Source of the DNA: Actinomycetota bacterium
GTDB taxonomy: Bacteria > Actinomycetota > Thermoleophilia > UBA2241
Direction: 5' to 3'
DNA: 29,636 bases
Assembly (NCBI GenBank): GCA_003164655.1
Contig: PLTW01000115.1
Span: forward strand, 1-29,636
Below are positions 24,164-29,636 of the stretch, one piece after another. The position numbers and the translations under genes are program-made. Below the pieces are notes generated by a model. The model did no database searches. It had not been told where the DNA came from and worked only from the letters and a program-made list of their open reading frames with translations. Numbering within the stretch: the first letter of the stretch is position 1; each line of letters opens with the position of its first letter.

Positions 24164-24763
24164 CTAGCGCCGCAGGCCCAGCCGCTGCAGCTCGAGCTCG
24201 GCGAGCGGCCACGGGTCGCCGGTCTGCATCTCCTGCCACGGGTCGCCGCCACGGGCTCTCACCTGGGCGAAACTCATGCCTTCGAGGGCGCGCCGTGCCA
24301 GATACCGGCAGAGCGCGGGATCGTTACGGTCGGCAGCGAGTGCGCGCCGCACGTCGTCGACCTCGCGCCGCCACGGCAGCCGCAGCGGCAGGTAGAGCAG
24401 CAGCCCCAGCGCCGCCTGGCCCACCGCCAGGGCGATGCCCACGATCAGGCTGAGATGGCGTACGGTCGTCTTGTCGGCGGCGACCTGCGACGTGACGGTC
24501 GCCGCCGTGGCATCGACCTGCTTGACGGCGTCGCCGAGCGATCCGCCGATCAGGGGGATGCTCGACAGGCCGCTCAGAGTGTCGGCGGTCTTCTGCAGTC
24601 CGTCGGCGGTGCGCACCACCGTATCGCCCAGGGCTCCCAGGTGAGCGATCTCGACCGCCGCCAGCACCCCGACGACGATCCAGAAGACGACCCAGACGGC
24701 GACCGTGACGTCGAGCCCGCGCACCCGGCGAGCGCTCAGAAAGGGTGTTCGCGGAGCTCCCAC
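24164..24763 (-). CDS. Small membrane protein with two hydrophobic segments
   Basis: About 199 residues if started at the GTG at 24763; no SD supports this, and the open frame continues upstream through Pro/Arg-rich repeat sequence that is unlikely to be coding. Two membrane segments are clear: VAVWVVFWIVVGVLAAVEIA near the N-terminus and LSLIVGIALAVGQAALGLLL at about 115-135. Between them is a Thr/Ala/Asp-rich loop (ADGLQKTADTLSGLSSIP) that may form an extracytoplasmic helix pair. The C-terminal 60 residues are charged and probably cytoplasmic (RREVDDVRRALAADRNDPAL). Membrane proteins of this layout are common in high-GC actinomycetes, but I do not recognise a named family. It is divergent from the histidine kinase gene. 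Confidence 0.6.
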   Translation of the reverse strand: MGAPRTPFLSARRVRGLDVTVAVWVVFWIVVGVLAAVEIAHLGALGDTVVRTADGLQKTADTLSGLSSIPLIGGSLGDAVKQVDATAATVTSQVAADKTTVRHLSLIVGIALAVGQAALGLLLYLPLRLPWRREVDDVRRALAADRNDPALCRYLARRALEGMSFAQVRARGGDPWQEMQTGDPWPLAELELQRLGLRR

Positions 24764-24802
24764 CCGGTCATCATACCCGCCGCCGAACGGCCTCGGCGCC
24801 GC

Positions 24803-24865
24803 GAGGATCGGCTTGCGCGACGGGAGGATCGGCTTGCGCGACGGGAGAATCGGCTTGCCGATGGG
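24803..24865. repeat. Tandem 21-bp repeat, three copies
   Basis: Units at 24803-24823 and 24824-24844 are identical (GAGGATCGGCTTGCGCGACG plus G). The third, 24845-24865, is degenerate in its last third and has A for G at one early position. The period is a multiple of three, but no good gene covers it; on the minus strand it would read KPILPSR repeats, which I regard as incidental. Confidence 0.8.
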
Positions 24866-24934
24866 GGACTTGGTGGCGGGGCGCCCGACGGCGGAACCAT
24901 GCTCAGTTGACGGCGGAACGACGGCCAGGTCGAC

Positions 24935-24965
24935 GGCGGGGCGGCGTCTTGGCCGCCGCCCCGCC
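24935..24965. terminator. GC-rich hairpin, possible terminator
   Basis: GGCGGGGCGGC (24935-24945) pairs exactly with GCCGCCCCGCC (24955-24965) across a nine-base loop. No T-run follows on either strand, so termination is uncertain. Confidence 0.4.
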
Positions 24966-25257
24966 AACTCGACATTCGGCGGATGGGCCGGCCGAGGCGG
25001 GGGGGACCGCCGCGGCCAGGGACGGTAACGAGGGGGGTCAGATCCCGTCCCCGAGCCAGTGGGCATGCGCATCCGTCGCGCCAAGGATTCGCCGCCGACC
25101 GGCGGGCTCCTTCGTCGAATTCGTGGCCCGCGGCCGGCGTGGTTGTCGGCCGGCGACCGCGGCACCGACCAGCCCACCGGGCTGCATCACCATGACCGTC
25201 GGCGGCGGCTCTCTGGGTCTACAATTGGCTCAGGATCGAGCTCGAGGGAAGAGACAT

Positions 25258-26583
25258 ATGGCCGCACAGTCGCCGTCACAGTCCCAGGCCACGTTGCCAC
25301 CGAGCCTGCTGCGCAGGGTGGTGCGCGGCGTCGATCCGCACCTGTGGGACTCCGCGCTGGCGTTCGTGCTGTGCGCCGCCGGTTTCGTGTATGTGCTGGC
25401 CGCGCCCAAGGCGTCGCCAGGGTGGCACGGGCTCGACGCGGTCGGCGCCGTCCTGCTGCTGGCCATGACGCTGCCTCTCGCCGCCGTGCGCAGCCACCCC
25501 AGGGTCGTGTTCGCGATCATCGGCGTCGCCTCGATGCTGGGCGCCGCATTCGCTGAGCCGGCGATCAACGTCGGCTACTGGTGCGGCGCCATCGCGCTCT
25601 TCGTCGTGGCTTCACGCAGCGACATCTGGCGGAGCCTCCTGTCGGGCATGATGGCCTCGATCGTCCTCATCGTGATCTTCGCCATCCTCCTCGTTCGGGA
25701 CAGTGTGTCGCCATGGTTTGCCGCCGCTTCGTGGTTCGGCTTTTCGGCGGTGTGGCTGGCCGGCGTGATCCTGCACGCCTACCGCGAGAACGTGCGCGAG
25801 GCCCGGGAGCGCGCCCGCGCGGAGCGCGAGCGCGCCGATCTCTATCTCCACGATCTCGAGATGCGCGCCCAGGAGGCGGTCGCCCTCGAACGCAGCCGCC
25901 TGGCTCGCGAGCTGCACGACGTCGTCGGCCACGCCCTGAACGTCGTCGTACTGCAGGCCGGCGCGGCGCAGCGCGTCTTCGACACCAGGCCGGAGACGGT
26001 CCGCGAGTCGCTCGGGTCGATCGAGGCGACCGGCCGCCAGGCGCTCGGCGACATCGAGCGCCTGCTGGGTATCCTGCGGGCCGAGGCCGGCGACCGCGAG
26101 GAGCTCGGTCCGCAACCGGGCCTCGCCGACATGCCCGGCCTCGTCGCCCAGGTGCGCGAAGCCGGCGTCGCGGTCACGGTCGACGACCGACGCACGAACG
26201 TCGACCTGCCCTCGAGCCTCGATCGCTCAGGCTACCGGATCGTGCAGGAAGCCCTGACCAACACGCTCAAGCATGCCGGCAGCGGAGCGCGCGCGAGCGT
26301 CCGGCTGAGCTGCCACGGCGACTGGTTCGAGATCGAGTGTGCAGACGACGGCGGCGGCCGGCCGGCGGCCGGCCAGTTCAACCAGCGACTTAGCGGCGGC
26401 CGCGGCCTGCTGGGCATGCGCGAGCGCGTCGCTCTGTTCGGCGGCGAGCTCGAAGTGGGGCCGCGCCCCGACGGCGGGTTTCGCGTGCTTGCGCGGCTGC
26501 CGCTCGACGGCACGGGCACGCTGCAGCGGGGAGTGGGGCCGACCGGCGGCACGAACGGGACAGGAGGTAGCGATGACTGTTGA
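25258..26583 (+). CDS. Sensor histidine kinase (NarL/DesK-type)
   Basis: A 441-residue membrane histidine kinase. The ATG at 25258 has GAGGGAAGAG upstream; the open frame extends to 24745, but that part is spacer. Four to six hydrophobic segments fill residues about 30-180, then a basic coiled-coil linker (YRENVREARERARAERERAD). The HisKA_3 dimerisation helix is RSRLARELHDVVGHALN with the phospho-acceptor H220. The ATPase domain follows, with N-box YRIVQEALTNTLKHA, the D/G1 box CADDGGGRP and the G2 box GGRGLLGMRERVALFGGELE. No extracellular sensory domain is apparent, so it probably senses something in or at the membrane. It overlaps the response regulator gene by 11 bases, an arrangement that couples their translation. 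Confidence 0.93.
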   Translation: MAAQSPSQSQATLPPSLLRRVVRGVDPHLWDSALAFVLCAAGFVYVLAAPKASPGWHGLDAVGAVLLLAMTLPLAAVRSHPRVVFAIIGVASMLGAAFAEPAINVGYWCGAIALFVVASRSDIWRSLLSGMMASIVLIVIFAILLVRDSVSPWFAAASWFGFSAVWLAGVILHAYRENVREARERARAERERADLYLHDLEMRAQEAVALERSRLARELHDVVGHALNVVVLQAGAAQRVFDTRPETVRESLGSIEATGRQALGDIERLLGILRAEAGDREELGPQPGLADMPGLVAQVREAGVAVTVDDRRTNVDLPSSLDRSGYRIVQEALTNTLKHAGSGARASVRLSCHGDWFEIECADDGGGRPAAGQFNQRLSGGRGLLGMRERVALFGGELEVGPRPDGGFRVLARLPLDGTGTLQRGVGPTGGTNGTGGSDDC

Positions 26584-27253
26584 CGACACGATCCGCATCG
26601 TGCTGGTCGACGACGAACAGATGGTGCGCTCAGGCCTGCGCATGATCCTCGAAAGTGAGGACGGCCTTGTCGTGGTCGGCGAGGCCGGCGACGGCGCCGC
26701 GGCCGTCGAGCAGGTCAAACGGCTCGACCCCGACGTGGTGCTCATGGACATCCAGATGCCCGGCATGAACGGCCTCGACGCGACCCGCGAGATCGTCGCT
26801 CTGAGGCGCACCGACTCATCGCGCGTGCTGGTGCTGACGACCTTCGACCTCGACGAGTACGTCTACGAGGCGCTGCGCGCCGGCGCCAGCGGGTTCCTGC
26901 TCAAGCGCACGCCGGCCACGGACCTCATCGCCGGCGTGCGCGTGGTGGCCGCCGGCGAGGCCCTGCTGTCGCCGTCGGTCACCAAGCGGCTGATCGGCGA
27001 GTTCGCCCGGCGGCCGGCGATCGACAGACCGTCGCCGACCGCCCTCGACGGACTGACCGACCGCGAGCGCGAGGTTCTCGGCCTGATCGCCCAGGGCCTG
27101 TCGAACCGCGAGATCGCCGAGAAGCTGTTCCTCAGCGAGGGCACCGTCAAGACCCACATCAAGCGCATCTTCTTCAAGCTCGACCTGCGCGACCGCACGC
27201 AGGCCGTGATTCTCGCCTACGACATCGGCCTGGTCGCGCCGGCCGGCGCGTAG
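26573..27253 (+). CDS. LuxR/NarL-family response regulator
   Basis: A 226-residue DNA-binding regulator, the partner of the kinase it overlaps. The receiver domain (residues about 8-125) has the acidic pair in VLVDDEQ, the phosphorylation site D59 in VVLMDIQMPG, the conserved Thr in LVLTTFD and Lys in FLLKRTP. The C-terminal HTH (about 160-226) reads LTDREREVLGLIAQGLSNREIAE and GTVKTHIKRIFFKL. AGGAGG precedes the ATG. It likely controls the downstream membrane genes and perhaps its own operon. Confidence 0.95.
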   Translation: MTVDDTIRIVLVDDEQMVRSGLRMILESEDGLVVVGEAGDGAAAVEQVKRLDPDVVLMDIQMPGMNGLDATREIVALRRTDSSRVLVLTTFDLDEYVYEALRAGASGFLLKRTPATDLIAGVRVVAAGEALLSPSVTKRLIGEFARRPAIDRPSPTALDGLTDREREVLGLIAQGLSNREIAEKLFLSEGTVKTHIKRIFFKLDLRDRTQAVILAYDIGLVAPAGA

Positions 27254-27388
27254 CGGCGAGCACCGCTTGGCCTTGAACATCCCCCCGCAGTTGACCGCAG
27301 GCTCCCCCCGCGGGGCGACGACAGTCTATGAGGAGACGGTTAGGGTGAAGGCAGATTCGCGGCAATTATCGCCAGGAAGGCAGACGGC

Positions 27389-28630
27389 ATGTCGGAGGCT
27401 CGGCGAGCGGAGACAAGGAACACGGCGGCGCTTCCCCAGCCCGGCGCCGCCCCCGCGACCGGCGCCGGCGCCGGCGCCGGCACCGGCACTCCCGCCCACT
27501 CGTCGCGCGGCCCGGTCCGCTCGCCGCTGGCTCGATTCTTCGGCGTCGTCGCACGGCCGCAGAGCTGGCTCAACCTCCTCTACCTCGGCCTTTCGTTCCC
27601 GCTGGGACTGTTCTACTTCGTCTTTCTGACCGTCTGCCTGTCGATCGGCATCAGTCTCGTCATCATCTGGGTCGGCATCTTCATCCTCGGGTTGACGGCC
27701 GCCTGCTGGTGGGCCTTTGCCGCCTTCGAGCGCTCGCTCGCCGACGGCCTTCTGGGTACCCGGCTCGGGCCGTCGCCCCAGCCCTGGCGCCGCGCCGAGG
27801 GCGCCTGGCCGCGCATCAAGGCCCACTTCACCTCGAGCGCCACCTGGAAGGACCTCGCCTTTCTCTTCGTCAAGTTTCCGCTTGGTCTGTTGTCATTCGT
27901 CGTCGTGGTCGGCCTGGGCGCCAGCTCCCTGGGATTCCTGGGGGCGCCGTTCTACTACCGTTACGTGCACTCGAGCGGCGCCGACGGGATCGTCCACCAC
28001 GGCATCTACTTCGGCGTCTGGACCGTCGACAAGCTCTGGCAAGCCCTGCTGCTCGTACCGCTCGGCCTGCTTCTCGCCGTCGTCTCGTTTCATGCGTGCA
28101 ACGGCCTCGCGGCGCTGTGGCGGGGCGTGGCCGGCGGCTTGCTGACACCCGACAGGGCGCCGCGGCCCACCTTTGCGGCGGCGAGCCCGGCCGCAGAGCC
28201 TGCAAGCCTGGTCGCAGAGCTTGCAGACCCGACGGCGAGGCCTGCGGCCCCGCCGTCGCCGGGCCCGCCGCAGGCGGACCGGCCGCCCTATGGCTGGCTC
28301 TACTACCCGCCGTCGCCGTACCCGCCGCAGCCGGCGCAACCGCCCGCCGCGCAACCCGGCGCGACGTGGTCGAGCGGCCCGTGGAGCGGCGCGCCATGGG
28401 CGCAGTGGCCGCCCGTGTTCGCCGCGTCGCCGGCTCCGCCGGTCGCCGGCCCGACAGGCACAGGCGACGTGCCGCCTGCCGCGCCTGCCGGCCCCACGTC
28501 GCCTGAGCCGGCGGCCCCGACGCCCGACCTCGCCGCACCACCGCTCCAGGCCGCAGACCAGGCGCCCAACGCCGCCGCTCCGCTCCCACACACCGACGGG
28601 GAATCCCCCGCACAGGAGGAACAGCCATGA
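27389..28630 (+). CDS. Sensor-domain membrane protein with proline-rich tail
   Basis: A 413-residue protein whose residues about 45-250 match the 'putative sensor' domain found beside actinobacterial two-component systems (FFGVVARPQSWLNLLYLGLS; then GLFYFVFLTVCLSIGISLVI and IWVGIFILGLTAACWW). It has two pairs of membrane helices (about 65-110 and 165-195, with a further one near 225-245). Residues 1-45 are Ala/Gly/Pro-rich. The last 150 residues are a low-complexity, Pro/Ala-rich tail with PPYGWLYYPPSPYPPQ. The ATG at 27389 has AGGAAGG upstream. It lies 135 bases after the response regulator and its stop overlaps the start of the next gene (ATGA). It probably modulates or feeds signals to the kinase. 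Confidence 0.82.
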   Translation: MSEARRAETRNTAALPQPGAAPATGAGAGAGTGTPAHSSRGPVRSPLARFFGVVARPQSWLNLLYLGLSFPLGLFYFVFLTVCLSIGISLVIIWVGIFILGLTAACWWAFAAFERSLADGLLGTRLGPSPQPWRRAEGAWPRIKAHFTSSATWKDLAFLFVKFPLGLLSFVVVVGLGASSLGFLGAPFYYRYVHSSGADGIVHHGIYFGVWTVDKLWQALLLVPLGLLLAVVSFHACNGLAALWRGVAGGLLTPDRAPRPTFAAASPAAEPASLVAELADPTARPAAPPSPGPPQADRPPYGWLYYPPSPYPPQPAQPPAAQPGATWSSGPWSGAPWAQWPPVFAASPAPPVAGPTGTGDVPPAAPAGPTSPEPAAPTPDLAAPPLQAADQAPNAAAPLPHTDGESPAQEEQP

Positions 28631-29636
28631 GATCGATGCGTCGCCCGGTCAGGACGAGCGCGCTGGCGGCGAGCGCCGCCGGTACGCTCCTGCTGCTCAC
28701 CCTAGTCGTGCCGGCGCTCGCCGCCGCCTCGCCGGCCGCCAGTAACGGCAACGCCGTCGTGCGCTTCCAGGACTACACGCTGGCTCAGGGCCAGACGGCT
28801 GAGAGCGTTGTCGTGGTCCACGGCAACGCCGTCATCGGCGGAACCGTCGCGCGCAGCGTCGTCGTGGTCGACGGCGACGCCACGATCGAGTCCACCGCCG
28901 TCGTCGGCGCCGGTCACAGCGCGCAGGACTCGAGCGTCGTCGTCGTCGGCGGCCGCCTCACGACCGAACCGGGCGCCACGATCCACGGCAGGACCGTCCA
29001 GGTCACGGGATTCCATCTGGGCGCCGTACTACGGGCGGCGGTGTCGAGTGCCGTCGTGCGGCCGATCGGAGTGGTCGCCGGCTGGTGGCAGCTGCTGTTC
29101 CTGCCGATCGTCGCGCTGGTCGTGTCGGCGCTCTTTCCCCGGGCGGTGACGCGCGTCGGCGAGCGCGTCCGCCTGAGGTTCTGGCCGTCGTTCGGCTGGG
29201 GCCTGCTCGGACTGCTGCTCGCCGGCGTGCTGCTGCTCGTCCTGGCCATCACGATAGTCGGGCTCGTCGTGGTCGTGCCGGCGGGCATCGCCCTGCCGGC
29301 CGTGCTGCTGTTCTGTTTCGTCGGCGTCGCCGCGCTGCTCGGCCGGCTCATCCTGTCGTCGTCGGAGCGCTACCGCGACAACGTCGTGGTGGCGGCCATC
29401 GTGGGCGCCGTCCTGGTCAGCCTCGTGTCGCTCGTGCCCGTGATCGGAGGACTGGCCGTCCTGGTCGCCACCGCAACGGGATTCGGCGCCGCACTCACTC
29501 TCGTCAACGAGTGGCGCCAGGCTCGACGAAGCGGTCCTGCACCGGCCAACGGCCCACTGCCGCCTCGTCCGACGGGAGGATGGACGCCGCCGCCGATGCC
29601 GCCACAGGCGCCACCGCCGCCCGGCTGGATGCCGCC
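28627..29636 (+). CDS. Exported membrane protein with N-terminal beta-repeat region, partial
   Basis: The frame starts at ATG 28627, overlapping the previous stop as ATGA, and is still open at the window end (336 codons seen). Residues 1-35 are a signal peptide (RRPVRTSALAASAAGTLLLL and an Ala-rich end). Residues about 40-130 have short repeating beta-strands (SVVVVHGNAVIGGTVARS, SVVVVDGDATIESTAVVG, SSVVVVGGRLTTEPGATIHG) like the right-handed beta-helix of bactofilin-type proteins. Several membrane helices follow (about 145-165, 185-240, 258-290), then a Pro-rich C-terminus (GWTPPPMPPQAPPPPGWMP) resembling that of the gene before it. It is co-transcribed with the two-component genes. A cell-envelope role is inferred; the C-terminal end is missing. 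Confidence 0.75.
   Translation, partial: MRSMRRPVRTSALAASAAGTLLLLTLVVPALAAASPAASNGNAVVRFQDYTLAQGQTAESVVVVHGNAVIGGTVARSVVVVDGDATIESTAVVGAGHSAQDSSVVVVGGRLTTEPGATIHGRTVQVTGFHLGAVLRAAVSSAVVRPIGVVAGWWQLLFLPIVALVVSALFPRAVTRVGERVRLRFWPSFGWGLLGLLLAGVLLLVLAITIVGLVVVVPAGIALPAVLLFCFVGVAALLGRLILSSSERYRDNVVVAAIVGAVLVSLVSLVPVIGGLAVLVATATGFGAALTLVNEWRQARRSGPAPANGPLPPRPTGGWTPPPMPPQAPPPPGWMP

Larger units (their letters stand above)
24764..25257. other. Divergent spacer before the two-component genes
   Basis: About 490 bases without a supported gene; it includes a 21-bp tandem repeat (24803-24865) and a GC-rich hairpin (24935-24965). It must carry the promoters for the membrane protein on the left and the kinase on the right, but I could not fix their boxes. 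Confidence 0.45.

Noticed and set aside
22293..24167. Long + strand frame antisense to the propeller gene
   Set aside because: Produced by GC-biased codons on the opposite strand; no SD, no family motifs, and it runs through the terminator hairpins.
24764..25177. N-terminal extension of the small membrane protein
   Set aside because: Pro/Arg-rich translation of the tandem repeat and spacer; no SD and no domain.
24745..25257. N-terminal extension of the histidine kinase
   Set aside because: It is spacer with repeats and a hairpin; the ATG at 25258 has a good SD and gives normal length.
1..29636. CRISPR array, rRNA or prophage
   Set aside because: No evenly spaced repeat-spacer pattern, no rRNA-like sequence and no phage structural genes were seen.

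Overview
The window looks like chromosomal DNA from a high-GC Gram-positive bacterium, most likely an actinomycete-type lineage (Thermoleophilia-like is a guess). The basis is the GC-rich coding, the frequent GTG/TTG starts with good Shine-Dalgarno (SD) sequences, the two-component plus 'sensor domain' membrane gene set on the right, and a secreted beta-propeller protein with a C-terminal Ig-like tail of a style common in that group. No rRNA, intact tRNA or CRISPR array is visible, so the taxonomy is inferred.

Layout. (1) 1-3350: two transposase genes in tandem on the + strand, one IS1182-type and one IS1380-type. (2) 3350-3845: a gene-free stretch holding a decayed tRNA-like 3' half. (3) 3846-8468 (- strand): a di-iron desaturase/hydroxylase-like membrane protein and a Rieske ferredoxin, then, after a 600-base gap, a MetF-type methylenetetrahydrofolate reductase with the cysteine-rich MTHFR C-terminal domain, overlapping by GTGA a pterin-binding methyltetrahydrofolate methyltransferase. 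(4) 8606-10570: a LacI-family repressor on the - strand and a divergent control region with two damaged gene remnants and a LacI-like operator. (5) 10571-20695 (+ strand): a ribose-type sugar ABC importer (binding protein, double ATPase, permease), an acetoacetate decarboxylase-like enzyme, a DeoC-type aldolase, an FGGY carbohydrate kinase, a UroD/MtaA-type methyltransferase and a B12-binding corrinoid protein. A two-domain cupin protein converges on the last gene with overlapping stop codons. (6) 21628-25257: spacers rich in hairpins and repeats around a secreted seven-bladed propeller protein and a small membrane protein. (7) 25258-29636: histidine kinase, LuxR-type response regulator, sensor-domain membrane protein and a secreted/membrane protein that runs off the window.

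The most interesting part is 3846-21627. A UroD-type methyltransferase, a corrinoid carrier, a pterin methyltransferase and a MetF/MTHFR-C protein are the parts of a three-component corrinoid demethylase that passes a methyl group to tetrahydrofolate and oxidises it. Here they sit with a LacI-controlled sugar importer, a sugar kinase, a lyase and a decarboxylase. I infer a pathway that imports a methylated (probably O-methyl) carbohydrate or polyol, removes the methyl group via B12 and tetrahydrofolate, and degrades the freed carbon skeleton. The oxygen-dependent desaturase/Rieske pair, under its own operator array, may act on the same substrate. The substrate and the order of steps cannot be read from sequence. 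The left part of this region sits beside transposons and a tRNA-like remnant and contains gene ghosts and long spacers, which suggests an acquired, rearranged locus; from about 20,045 onward the DNA becomes more uniformly GC-rich and tightly packed.
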